Assembly (NCBI GenBank): GCA_020431405.1
Contig: JAGQIK010000559.1
Span: 1-64,000 of the forward strand
DNA from: Myxococcales bacterium
Lineage (GTDB): Bacteria > Myxococcota_A > Polyangia > GCA-2747355
Length of the DNA stretch: 64,000 bases
Direction of reading: 5' to 3'
The notes below the pieces were generated by a model. It did no database searches, was not told where the DNA came from, and was given only the letters and a program-made list of their open reading frames with translations. Of the stretch, positions 50,314 through 58,673 are shown in pieces (positions within the stretch are counted from its first letter, which is position 1; every line of letters starts with the position of its first letter). The position numbers and the translations under genes are program-made.

Positions 50314-51363
50314 CTAGCGCGGCTGCAGGTTAGTCATGTACGGATTCTTGCTGTGCCCATGCTCATCGGGCTTTGACTGCAGCAGCACGCCAGCAAGCCC
50401 CTCGAACATCGGTGCGTCGCGCCCGGAAATGTGCTGCTCGTAGAGCAGATAGCGAAGCTTGTGCATCCAGCCGCCGACCTCGGCCTTTTCCCGCAGCCGC
50501 TGATACAACTCCGTCGCGTACGCGCTCCACCGGTCGATGTTGCGGCGCTCGTAGACGTCCGTCAGCCAGCCGTACATCGGCGACCCCAAATCGTATCCCT
50601 TGCGCACCACGCGCCAGTTGACGCGATCATTGAACGGCTCGGCCCAGATGTGCTCCACGAGGTCGGGCTTGATGGCGTCTACAAGACGCTCGACGCCGTC
50701 GTCGACAAGCACGTCAGGAAAGACGGGACACAACATCCCGTAGGTGGCAACGCCCGCATCCTGAAGCCGGTGCAATGCCCGCAGCCGCGCGGTGGGCGAC
50801 GAAGTCCCGATCTCAATACGCTTGGCCCACCGGTCGTCGAGCGTACCGGTCGACAGCCCGACTACGAAGCGATCGGCGTGATTGGAGAAGTACTGTATCC
50901 ATCGCGCCGAGCCGACGATCGCGTTCTTCGTCAGAATGCGGATCCGGAACTCTGTGTGTTCGAGAATGAGGTCGAGTACCGCGCGGGTCGTTCCATCAGC
51001 CACGAGTTTGGGACTGAAGCCGTCCGTCAGCATCGAGAAGACAAGCGTCTTTCCCGAGCCAAATCCCGCGCGCTTGCGCCGGAGTTCCGTTTCGAGCTGT
51101 CGCACAACATCGCGCCAAGTGAACATCAAGCTCGGATCGTCGGCCGGTAGCAGGCGCTGGCCGAGTTGCGCCTCGGTGAGATCAGCGAAGGGCTCGCGAT
51201 TGATCCTTAAGAAGTTGCCATGATTCGAACTGCAATAGAGGCAGCCGAACCCGCACAGCGCCACGATGTCGAGCTTGTAGTCGGACAACTCCTTTTTCGC
51301 GAAACCGGGTGATCTGTTTACGAGGCTGCGAAGCTCCCGCACCTCCACGATCTTGTTCTTCAC
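50314..51363 (-). CDS. Radical SAM protein, SplB-like
   Basis: 349 residues, GTG 51363 with GAGGAG six bases upstream. The iron-sulfur cluster motif is CGFGCLYC (residues about 37-44; C-x3-C-x2-C). LVFSMLTDGFSPKL, IRILTKNAIVGSARW and FVVGLSTGTLDDRWAKRIE are the strand-and-ligand landmarks of the SplB/radical SAM barrel, where SplB is spore photoproduct lyase; the last two match that family closely. The substrate is unknown. Homologous proteins are found on integrative elements, sometimes next to DNA-modifying genes. It stands alone on the minus strand. Confidence 0.82.
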   Translation of the reverse strand: MKNKIVEVRELRSLVNRSPGFAKKELSDYKLDIVALCGFGCLYCSSNHGNFLRINREPFADLTEAQLGQRLLPADDPSLMFTWRDVVRQLETELRRKRAGFGSGKTLVFSMLTDGFSPKLVADGTTRAVLDLILEHTEFRIRILTKNAIVGSARWIQYFSNHADRFVVGLSTGTLDDRWAKRIEIGTSSPTARLRALHRLQDAGVATYGMLCPVFPDVLVDDGVERLVDAIKPDLVEHIWAEPFNDRVNWRVVRKGYDLGSPMYGWLTDVYERRNIDRWSAYATELYQRLREKAEVGGWMHKLRYLLYEQHISGRDAPMFEGLAGVLLQSKPDEHGHSKNPYMTNLQPR

Positions 51364-52349
51364 CTATTACTCCTCTTCATCATGTGGTCGAAGCGCACCA
51401 GTCCACTGGTGTGTGGCACTGCGGCGCTCAGTCCAGCTTCAAACCAGTGCCACAGCGAAGCGCGCCGCGAAGCGCGAGACGAACTACCAGCAGGCCTCGC
51501 GTCACCGGTCTCGTACTCGTGCGTAGTTCACTACGCAACTGAGTTCGAAACCCTCGGCCGCATTTGTCGGGGTACGAGTACCTGGGAGCCCTTCCCCGGC
51601 CCCTACTCCCAGGCGCGCTACTCACCCCCGGCTTCATGCACGGCAGCCCTCTCGTCTTGACGACGAGCGTGGCGGCGGAAGTGTCATTGGTCGCCCGGCG
51701 GGCGGCCGTCGTGAGCGGTGGCTGCCGACCTGCGAGACCGCGTGGGTCGCGGCCGAGGTCGACCTCTACCATGACTGACAACGCCGCTGCGGCTACGAAC
51801 CCCACCCGTTCGTCGCGAGGGCGGTCGCGAAACAGTGGAGGTCGATGTCGAGATGGGAGTCGCCGCATCCCAGAGGCGCAGGCTAGACGTCGTCAACGGC
51901 GAAACCCTGTCGCGTCGTTCGCTAGCCACATTCAGCGCGATGCACGGGGTCAAATCCGCCAACGGATGCAGTCTCGTAACCACCGCAACACGGAAACGGT
52001 CGGTCTAGCTGCACACGCAGTCGCCGATGCGGCTCAGGAACAGCATCCTGGCGTCGGCATCTGCATCTGGCTCGCGGTTAGTGCTGTCGCTATGTGCGTC
52101 CTCAATCCAATACCTGAGCAGGAAGCCCACGCCGGTCCCCAACATCGCCGAGGCCAAGTAGATCAACATCCAGAACTTCGTCGCGTTCATGGTGAGGTTG
52201 TCGGTGGCCGGCCCACCGGGTTGCGCGCAAATCGATCACGCGAGACCAAATCGACTTCCACCGCCACCAACAGGACAGGTGTGGGCGCCGCCGAGATCGG
52301 GTACGGTCTCATCGATCCGCCACGCGGCAGCAACCCAAGGACCACGAGA
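51364..52349. other. Gene-poor stretch of about 1 kb
   Basis: Open frames here have shadow-like composition and none is convincing except possibly the small membrane ORF at 52005-52190 (minus). A hairpin cctgggag/ctcccagg (51581-51588 and 51606-51613, 17-base loop) is present. The stretch could hold a structured RNA or decayed genes; I see nothing decisive. Confidence 0.4.
52005..52190 (-). CDS. Possible small membrane protein
   Basis: 61 residues from ATG 52190: MNATKFWMLIYLASAMLGTG then VGFLLRYWIEDAH, one convincing hydrophobic helix followed by a polar, acidic tail. The composition differs from the arginine-rich shadow frames around it, which is why it is listed. There is no clear ribosome binding site, and no family is recognised. 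Confidence 0.3.
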   Translation of the reverse strand: MNATKFWMLIYLASAMLGTGVGFLLRYWIEDAHSDSTNREPDADADARMLFLSRIGDCVCS

Positions 52350-52883
52350 ATGGACAAAGAGACCGTACTTCGATTCATCACCGCATGCGTTCGCGATCTT
52401 GACGGCGAGTCCCGCACGTTCAGCGAGGAAGAGCAGACGCTGCTTCACATCACGACGAACGGTGAGTTCTCCGACGCCTTCCGCCTGGCGGCCGCCCGCG
52501 AGCTCGCGCGCCTGTCAGCTGGCGCAGAACGCCCGGCTACCTCGCGGCAGGCACGCAAGGGCCGTCGTTCGAAAAAGACCCGAACTAAGAAGATCAGCAA
52601 GGACAAGAGGACCAACGGCACCAAGCGCCACCGCATGGGCGCCGCCCAGCAGTCGACCTTCAAGACCCGCATCCTCGAATCCGTGGCCGAGCAGAACGAC
52701 CTCAACCAAGGGGCGGCGAAGCAGCACATCCGAGACTTCCTGAACGCCAAGGCCGACGAACTCGGGTTCCATCCTAGCCTGGTGCAGATTGATGTCACCA
52801 CTGCCGCCATGGTGAAGTCGGGCGAGCTGACCAAGAAGGGCGAGCGTGCGGCGAGCGTCTACTGGATCTCGGCTCGCGCTTGA
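52350..52883 (+). CDS. Small basic protein of unknown function
   Basis: 177 residues from ATG 52350 (aagga nine bases upstream). The frame is open further upstream to 51564, but that extension has shadow composition, so I reject it. Residues 1-60 are helical and acidic (MDKETVLRFITACVRDLDGE). Residues about 68-92 form a lysine/arginine-rich linker (RQARKGRRSKKTRTKKISKD). Residues about 98-177 are a compact domain (FKTRILESVAEQNDL, KQHIRDFLNAKADELGFHPS, GERAASVYWISARA), which might be a winged-helix DNA-binding fold. Function unknown; nucleic-acid binding is likely from charge. Confidence 0.6.
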   Translation: MDKETVLRFITACVRDLDGESRTFSEEEQTLLHITTNGEFSDAFRLAAARELARLSAGAERPATSRQARKGRRSKKTRTKKISKDKRTNGTKRHRMGAAQQSTFKTRILESVAEQNDLNQGAAKQHIRDFLNAKADELGFHPSLVQIDVTTAAMVKSGELTKKGERAASVYWISARA

Positions 52884-52965
52884 TGGCTGCTTAGGCGGTT
52901 GCGCCTTCGCTGGTCTATGAAAGCTCCGGTGGCGAAATTGCCGTTGGCGAACCGCGACGAATCGG

Positions 52966-53109
52966 TAGGACAGTAGTAGTCATATTCGACCGTCTGAGTG
53001 CCCTTTGTCTTCACTGCACATGACGAGGACGTGGGCCCTCTTTTCTTTCGTAGGACAGTATATAAAGAGGTAGTAGAGTTTGTTCGTTTCCCGAGGTCAT
53101 GTTGTCCTA
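52966..53109. repeat. Three short taggaca repeats
   Basis: taggaca occurs at 52966-52972 (as ggtaggacagta), at 53051-53057 (as cgtaggacagta, a 10-base match to the first), and inverted at 53103-53109 inside the end of the primase-like gene. The copies lie in a convergent, comparatively AT-rich intergenic region. They could be protein binding sites or chance; the motif is short. Confidence 0.3.
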
Positions 53110-55460
53110 TTCGGAGGCCAGCGGAAACGGTAGCGGTTGGGCTCGCCTGCGGCCGCTGGAATCGGCTCCAGCACGCCTCGCGAGACCAAGAACTCGACAA
53201 CCACCGGGTAGTACAGCTGGCACAGTCGCCCCTTTCGAACGCGGGTCTTGTGCAACCCCGCCCGTTCGACCCAGAACGAGCGTCTAAGGGTCACTACGTC
53301 CTGGTCACTGTGCTGCGCCGCTCTGATGATGCGCACCAAATCGTCAAGCGCGCACTTCAGCCGTAGCACCTGGCCGCGGCGCAAGTTCTTCATCAGAGCT
53401 CGCGGGCGCGTGCAGTCGAAGTCCTCAACTAGTTGGTCGACAGCGTCGAGGTCTGCCTCATCGAGCTCGACTTCATCTAGTCCCGCGTAGGGTAGGGGCG
53501 ATTGCTGAGGAGCTGCGAGCTTGAGCTTGTCGGGCAAGCCCCAGACAAAGGCTAGCGCTACCTGCAGGTCGAGAACGCGGTTCGCGGCGGTGCCCTCGCC
53601 CGCCGACAGCTTCGTAGACCGCTGACAATTGGAGTCTGCCATGAGCCAGTACGCGAGAGCCGCTTGTGCCTTCGGCAGGTCATTCACGCCAAACTGGCGG
53701 GCAGCAAACTTGGCGCGGCCGGCGATGCGGTGTCTGCTATCCCACGTCCGTTCGTGCGGTCGAATCAGCTCGGGCACTGGCTGCTGACGCAGGAACTCCG
53801 GGAGCTCAGCAACTTCGACTACGCGACTGATCTGGGGCTCGTATGGTCGTGTCTCGCACTGCGGTGGTTCTACGAGTGGTCTTGACTCTGCCGGCTGCAG
53901 TAGGTAGGCGAGCGATTCATGCTGTTGGGCTGCCTGCTCAAGGAACCGACGCATCGACGAAGACAAGGGACGAGCGATAGGCTTGAGATCCCTATCCAGT
54001 GGCAGGCTATCGAGCCCAAATGGAAGTCGGACATTGCCCGCAAGGTGCGGCGATGGTCGAACCTCGATGCCTCGTTGGTTGAGGTCCACATCGCCCAGGA
54101 GCTGCTCCACGCGCGCAGCAAGTTGCGAAGTAGCGACAGTCCGCGGCAAGAAGTACCAAAGGTGCAGGCCGCCGTTACTGCTCGAGCGGTAGATGATTGC
54201 ACCCGGAAGTCGCTCAGTAATGAGACAATACCTCGCCTGGAGCTCGACGGGCTCGTTGCCATGGTTGTCGAGGTCGATGTGCAGGACTCGGGTCCGGCGC
54301 TCGGTCGAGATGCGCTCGTACTCCGGCGGTTCTCGGCCAAAGAACGCCAATAACTCGCGGTCGTCGGCGTCGGCCTCGTATCGGGTGACGTAGTGTTCTG
54401 TGTCTACTACGTAGCCGTACCAGCGCCCTCGCTGAAGCACGTGCATCGCAAGGTGCCATAGGTCGCAGGGCTCGAACTCGCGCTGTCCAAAGCGTCGGTG
54501 GCCCGTCGCGCGCCAGCGCTGCTTCTGCAGTAGATCACGCGGTTCCGCCGAGAGGAAGTTCCGAAAGTAGGTGTCGTGCAGCGCCTCACGACCCTCGGTA
54601 TCGGCGACGAACAGGTGGAAGACGCGGTCGAGAAGCTCCAGCGATATCCCGCACTCGACGTCGAGCGCTGCCTCGATTCGCCCTTCCGTCATACGCGCGG
54701 GCAGACCCCAGGCGTCCGTGTCGCGACGCTTGATTCCGAGTAGGTCGTTGAGGGGCCGCTGCCGGAGTCGAAGCAGACCCTCGACTTCTCGAGGCACCTG
54801 AAGCTGCGAGCGCGCCCTCGCTGCAATCAACCGGCGGCAGCGAGCGTACTTCGCGTCGTCGGTGTCATCGACACCGACGCGGGCGCGAAGTTGATCGCCC
54901 TCGGGCCGGGTCGAGATGATGTCCAGACACCGACTGGCAAGCTCGACCCCGCCGCGATCGTGGGCAAGAAGCCCTAGATGCAGAACGTCGGTGTCCGACA
55001 GGATCTCAGGGTGAGCGACAGCTTGAGCGAGGAGCGCGAACATGGCGCAGCAAACCTTGAGGCCGCGAGTGGGCAACCTGCGGCCCTCGGCTCCAAGTAC
55101 CTCGCGTTCGATTGTCGCAAGCTCGAAGTCAGGCAGTCGGTAGCCCCACACAGCTCGCGCCAGCGAGTCGACGGCGACGTGCTGGTTAGCTGGAAGGTGC
55201 AAGGCCGCCACATCGCCCCACGTCGCCACGAGAGACTGAACGTCGAGCGTGTCGGGCGCCCAACCCTGCGCGAAGTCGATGCGACCGTCAGCCCTAATCC
55301 ACCCCTCGCGCACGATGCGCCCGGAATGAACGAACGCGACATCGATCGCGTCGCAGTCGATGTGGACCTGCGGTAGTAGGGCGCGCAGGGGCTTGATGTC
55401 GGTGTGAAACAACAAGCGGAGAAGGTACGCATCACCTCTGCCAACTTTGGTGTCCCTCAT
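53097..55460 (-). CDS. Archaeo-eukaryotic primase (AEP/primase-polymerase)-like protein
   Basis: 787 residues from ATG 55460 (the frame is open to 55562 but without an ATG). The AEP signatures lie in the middle: RVLHIDLDNHG (metal-binding DxD, residues about 404-414), then SSSNGGLHLWYFLPR (SxH motif, about 446-460), then RGIEVRPSPH and VRLPFG (about 483-500). These match primase-polymerase proteins of mobile elements. The N-terminal 350 residues are unassigned, and no separate helicase domain is seen. C-terminal residues 560-787 are helical. It lies downstream of parB on the same strand with a strong palindrome between. It probably primes or copies DNA for the element, though AEP proteins also occur in conflict systems. 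Confidence 0.72.
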   Translation of the reverse strand: MRDTKVGRGDAYLLRLLFHTDIKPLRALLPQVHIDCDAIDVAFVHSGRIVREGWIRADGRIDFAQGWAPDTLDVQSLVATWGDVAALHLPANQHVAVDSLARAVWGYRLPDFELATIEREVLGAEGRRLPTRGLKVCCAMFALLAQAVAHPEILSDTDVLHLGLLAHDRGGVELASRCLDIISTRPEGDQLRARVGVDDTDDAKYARCRRLIAARARSQLQVPREVEGLLRLRQRPLNDLLGIKRRDTDAWGLPARMTEGRIEAALDVECGISLELLDRVFHLFVADTEGREALHDTYFRNFLSAEPRDLLQKQRWRATGHRRFGQREFEPCDLWHLAMHVLQRGRWYGYVVDTEHYVTRYEADADDRELLAFFGREPPEYERISTERRTRVLHIDLDNHGNEPVELQARYCLITERLPGAIIYRSSSNGGLHLWYFLPRTVATSQLAARVEQLLGDVDLNQRGIEVRPSPHLAGNVRLPFGLDSLPLDRDLKPIARPLSSSMRRFLEQAAQQHESLAYLLQPAESRPLVEPPQCETRPYEPQISRVVEVAELPEFLRQQPVPELIRPHERTWDSRHRIAGRAKFAARQFGVNDLPKAQAALAYWLMADSNCQRSTKLSAGEGTAANRVLDLQVALAFVWGLPDKLKLAAPQQSPLPYAGLDEVELDEADLDAVDQLVEDFDCTRPRALMKNLRRGQVLRLKCALDDLVRIIRAAQHSDQDVVTLRRSFWVERAGLHKTRVRKGRLCQLYYPVVVEFLVSRGVLEPIPAAAGEPNRYRFRWPPNRTT

Positions 55461-55527
55461 GGTGGCCAAACCTAGGTGCAACACGAGCCGGAAGGACAAA
55501 CGAACGAACGCCGCCGACTCATGTGGA

Positions 55528-55563
55528 GGTGGTCGCGACCGTACAAGCCCGGTCGCGACCACC
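55528..55563. promoter_or_regulatory. Paired palindromes (parS- or operator-like) between parB and primase-like gene
   Basis: A perfect 14-bp inverted repeat, ggtggtcgcgaccg / cggtcgcgaccacc, with an 8-base loop. Each arm contains ggtcgcgacc, itself a perfect 10-bp palindrome, so the site is also two direct copies of a palindrome 20 bases apart. No T-run follows on the minus strand, so it is not a classical terminator. Next to a ParB-type gene it may be a centromere-like site or an operator. Confidence 0.5.
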
Positions 55564-55588
55564 GAAAGGGAGGAGTTATCACAGAGCC

Positions 55589-56623
55589 CTAAGAAGACGC
55601 ATCAATCGCGCTACGAAGCCGTGTTGTGAGTTCGGCCGCCTGACTGATAACAGCGCATAGGCTGACCATCGGCTCGGCGATGTCGCGACGTCCGGCACCG
55701 ACGAGCTCGCGGCCTCGTTCCGCGACATCCGAAACCACCGCCATGGCGTCATCGAGTTCGCCGAGAAGCGTCTTGAACGCGGCGTCGTCGATCATAGACA
55801 ACGCCGCGTCGAGGGCCCTATCGACACCGTCGTCGACATGGTCGAAGAAGGTATCCCGCTGTGGCTGAGTGAGCTTGGCGATACGATCGGCCTTCGCGAT
55901 GGTAACAGCGTCGGCCCGCAAGAGATCCCTAAGCCGCGGCTCGTCGGCAACAGCTTTCCTCACAGTGCTCACCGACCGGCCCGACAGCCCGGCAACCTCA
56001 CCTGCCAGATCACGCGATTGCGGCGCACGATTGCCTTGAGGAACGGATGCCTCATCCTTCCTCGTCAAACCACCCTTGGAGGCCCCTTCCTTGCGGCGCT
56101 CCGCCGCCTCCCGCTTGAAGTGGTCAAGCGCGTCGAGGGCGACTATCGCCCGCTGCGCCTTGGTCAGGTGGCGTCGAGCCATATTCAGCCCCAGCAGAAG
56201 CTTCAGAGCCTCCGCGGAGTTTCCACGAAAGCGGTGGAAGACGACATCCCGTGCCAGTTCGAGGACGATCTTGGCCCTAGCTCGACCGTCGAGAATCAGG
56301 CCGTCCGTCGGCGCGTCGATATCCGACGGGTGCCAAACGTAGATCGGCACGAGCTGACCGCGCTCTTCGATGTCGGACTTGAGCTGATCGTACTCCTCGT
56401 CCGCCAGACGCGGGAAGAGGCGGGCAAGCTCGGCCTCCTTGCGGATAACGCGGTCAGTGAACAACTGAGCGCTTGTGTCCGCGGCGACGTTCGTGTCGTC
56501 GATACAGGTGACGTCGGGAGGCGGTTGCTCATTCGTAGCGGCAGAGCTGCCGGTGTCTTTCTTCGTCGGGGGTCTGCGGCGCGTGTTGAATTTCCTGCGC
56601 GGGGGGCTTTGAACTTCGTCCAT
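55589..56623 (-). CDS. ParB/Spo0J-like DNA-binding protein
   Basis: 344 residues, ATG 56623 with AGGAG upstream. Residues 1-55 are a polar linker. The ParB N-terminal domain follows: EYDQLKSDIEERGQLVPIYV, DGLILDGRARAKIVLELA and FRGNSAEALKLLLGLNMARR, where the box normally GERR in CTP-binding ParB reads DGRAR here, as in many ParB/Srx-like element proteins. A central helix-turn-helix region (LAGEVAGLSGRSVSTVRKAV, about 200-225) could bind DNA. The C-terminal third is helical (VDRALDAALSMIDDAAFKTL). No parA is seen in the window. It may act in partition, replication or transcription of the element. Confidence 0.82.
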   Translation of the reverse strand: MDEVQSPPRRKFNTRRRPPTKKDTGSSAATNEQPPPDVTCIDDTNVAADTSAQLFTDRVIRKEAELARLFPRLADEEYDQLKSDIEERGQLVPIYVWHPSDIDAPTDGLILDGRARAKIVLELARDVVFHRFRGNSAEALKLLLGLNMARRHLTKAQRAIVALDALDHFKREAAERRKEGASKGGLTRKDEASVPQGNRAPQSRDLAGEVAGLSGRSVSTVRKAVADEPRLRDLLRADAVTIAKADRIAKLTQPQRDTFFDHVDDGVDRALDAALSMIDDAAFKTLLGELDDAMAVVSDVAERGRELVGAGRRDIAEPMVSLCAVISQAAELTTRLRSAIDASS

Positions 56624-56938
56624 CTTCTTCTTCTCCTATTCGGCCTGCTGTGTTTTGAGTCGTACGGAAAGACCGCTTCCGTGCCTGCGCACGGAAGAAG
56701 ATCGTCGCTGAGCTGATGAGTGCTAATGAGGGTTCGAGCCGAAGCCCGGCGGCAAGATCCGCGGAATCAGAGGCGGCGGATGCCGACGACGTCTAGAAGA
56801 AGATGCGAGTGCAGCAGATGCTGCCGATAAATCGAGAAGAGAGTCGGACCGAAGGTCCGCTCGCGGTGGCCGCGGACGGCCGAGAGCATCAAGCGAGAAT
56901 CTGATCGGCGAGCACGCGCATGTCAACGACTATCATCG
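56624..56938. other. Intergenic region upstream of parB
   Basis: 315 bases without a convincing gene. It contains a 9-bp perfect hairpin cttccgtgc/gcacggaag (56676-56684 and 56689-56697, loop ctgc), which could be an operator or leader structure for parB or the end of the upstream transcript. A small arginine-rich minus-strand frame (56723-56926) is not credible. Confidence 0.4.
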
Positions 56939-58156
56939 CTATGACCGCTTACGCACTGGTGTCCGACGCCGACGCGGACGCGAAGCCCCGACAAGGTATC
57001 GCCTTACCCAGGCCCCGGGGCCGGTGGTCGGCAGCCGGTACGTCTCGCCCTCCTCGAATCGTATCTCGGCTTCGGGACTATACGCCGGCACATGATAGGC
57101 GGTTCGTGTAGGAAGGCTCGCAACGAGCGCAATCGTAGCGGCGCGCTTTGCTGTAGTCGGCACGAGGATGTCAGTCGCGCGTTGTGGCTGTGGCTCCTCG
57201 AGCCAGTGTGCAAGGTCGGCGTCCGGTTCTTCCTCGTCAACCCTGCGCTGCCGAAGGCTGCGCGAATCTTGCCCTGGCTGGAGTGCCGCTACGCCATACG
57301 CAGCTTTCTTAGGCGCTAGCTCGGGGCGCCAGATTGCATCTATTACCTTGTCCGACAGAGGTGATATCCACGTCCCGGCGAACTCGTCAGGAATGACCGT
57401 GTAGAAGAGCTGCTGCGTAGGCGTTTCGATTGGCCGTATCCTGTCGGGTACCAGGCGCTCCCATACGTCTGTGATGAAATCCATCGCAACAAGTGCGGCG
57501 TCGATAGGCTCGTATTCTCCGAGCCCAACGTCTTGGCCAGATCCGAGTCCGGACCAAAAGCGCTGGTAGGTTTCTAGCCGTGCCAATGCGCGTTGTTCAT
57601 TGCTGTCCACAGCTTCTTTAAGAGCTCGGTATCCGACAGCAAGATTAGCGGCCAATCGCTTTTGCGCTTGGCGCCGCAGGTAGATGACGTCTGCCAGGTG
57701 CATCTTCTCTAACTTGGTCTTCTCCTGGCTGGCGAATGCGCGTGCGGCGTCTCTCAACACGGCCGCCGCGGTCTCGCGCCTTTTCGAAAGCGAGTCGTCG
57801 TCCGTCGCCCAATCGGGGTTCACGAGTCGTAGAGCTGCGGTCACCTGGTCATTGATGCGAGTCAGCTGCGACGCGAGACGGTTTACTCGCTGCGGGTCGA
57901 GGCCCATGGCTGCGCCAACCTGCTGCACGAACTGCTCGTGTGCGAAGGCTACATCGCGTAGCAACTTCTCCCATCGTGATCTGTCGTTGGCAATGTCCGA
58001 AGGCACGCACTTCAGGGCGGTGAGTTTTTGGGCCGTGGTCGATCCAACTGTTGCCAAGACCGCGGCTCGGCTCGCGTCGTCAGGGCAGGCCTCGAGAACC
58101 TTCTTGATGATGGCGTTGATCGCTTCAACGTCTGGCGCTTTCGAGTCGGAAGCCAT
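56939..58156 (-). CDS. Hypothetical protein, helical
   Basis: 405 residues from ATG 58156; the frame is open to an ATG at 58216 as an alternative start, and neither has a strong ribosome binding site. The first 280 residues are helical, with segments such as VEAINAIIKKVLEACPDDAS and QRVNRLASQLTRINDQVTAA and no catalytic motif I can recognise. The C-terminus is proline- and arginine-rich (ASRPRRRRTPVRKRS). No membrane segment or signal peptide. Upstream of parB on the same strand, with a 315-base gap. Likely a gene of the element backbone; function unknown. Confidence 0.65.
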   Translation of the reverse strand: MASDSKAPDVEAINAIIKKVLEACPDDASRAAVLATVGSTTAQKLTALKCVPSDIANDRSRWEKLLRDVAFAHEQFVQQVGAAMGLDPQRVNRLASQLTRINDQVTAALRLVNPDWATDDDSLSKRRETAAAVLRDAARAFASQEKTKLEKMHLADVIYLRRQAQKRLAANLAVGYRALKEAVDSNEQRALARLETYQRFWSGLGSGQDVGLGEYEPIDAALVAMDFITDVWERLVPDRIRPIETPTQQLFYTVIPDEFAGTWISPLSDKVIDAIWRPELAPKKAAYGVAALQPGQDSRSLRQRRVDEEEPDADLAHWLEEPQPQRATDILVPTTAKRAATIALVASLPTRTAYHVPAYSPEAEIRFEEGETYRLPTTGPGAWVRRYLVGASRPRRRRTPVRKRS

Positions 58157-58487
58157 GGCGAGATCAAAACTAGATCGCACAGCGTCCACAAGCCAACCGC
58201 CGGCTCTGGGCACCATGTCTCGGGACGGCTTCCCAGAGGCCTATGCCCTGAAAAACACGCTCTATTTGGGTGGCCACATATTGACTCCGGTTCGGCTGAG
58301 GTCCACACCGATCGGCAGTGGCGAAGTCGAACCGAATCTACTGCCGCCGGAACCTCAATAGAGATCCAAACGAGAGCAACACGGCCCAGGGCGGCCTTCC
58401 CGTTCCAGTCTATTTCACGACTCGCTCGCGCAGGTCCGTCGCCAGCTCGGCCACATTCGTACCGCCGCTAGTAACACAGGCGCGGCC
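58157..58487. other. Divergent intergenic region before integrase genes
   Basis: 331 bases between the minus-strand unknown gene and the plus-strand integrase pair. It should hold promoters for both directions. Open frames on the minus strand overlap it and the small integrase-upstream gene, but their composition is shadow-like. No clear promoter box or repeat identified. Confidence 0.35.
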
Positions 58488-58673
58488 GTGAGCGACGGCA
58501 AGTCCCCGAGCGACAAGCTCCCACCGCAATCCGGCTCCAAAACTGGCGATAAGAACTCTGCTGACGACGTCAGCTTCGCCCGGCGCAACACCCTTCGCCT
58601 CGTCGCGCCCGACGAAGTCATTCGCCGTCTCATCGATCTCCACCTTCGCGTTCTAAAGAGGCTCAAGTCATGA
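58488..58673 (+). CDS. Small protein translationally coupled to the serine integrase
   Basis: 61 residues from GTG 58488. The N-terminal half is polar (SDGKSPSDKLPPQSGSKTGD) and the C-terminal half is a basic amphipathic helix (EVIRRLIDLHLRVLKRLKS). Its TGA overlaps the integrase ATG (ATGA). Small genes coupled to large serine integrases often encode directionality or regulatory factors, but nothing in this sequence proves that role. No clear ribosome binding site precedes the GTG. The minus-strand frame in the same place is less plausible because of composition. Confidence 0.5.
   Translation: MSDGKSPSDKLPPQSGSKTGDKNSADDVSFARRNTLRLVAPDEVIRRLIDLHLRVLKRLKS

Noticed and set aside
51428-51868. 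146-residue minus-strand frame
   Set aside because: Arginine- and proline-rich shadow composition and no ribosome binding site.
51564-52349. Upstream extension of the 52350-52883 gene
   Set aside because: Composition changes sharply at Met 52350, which has its own ribosome binding site; the extension looks non-coding.
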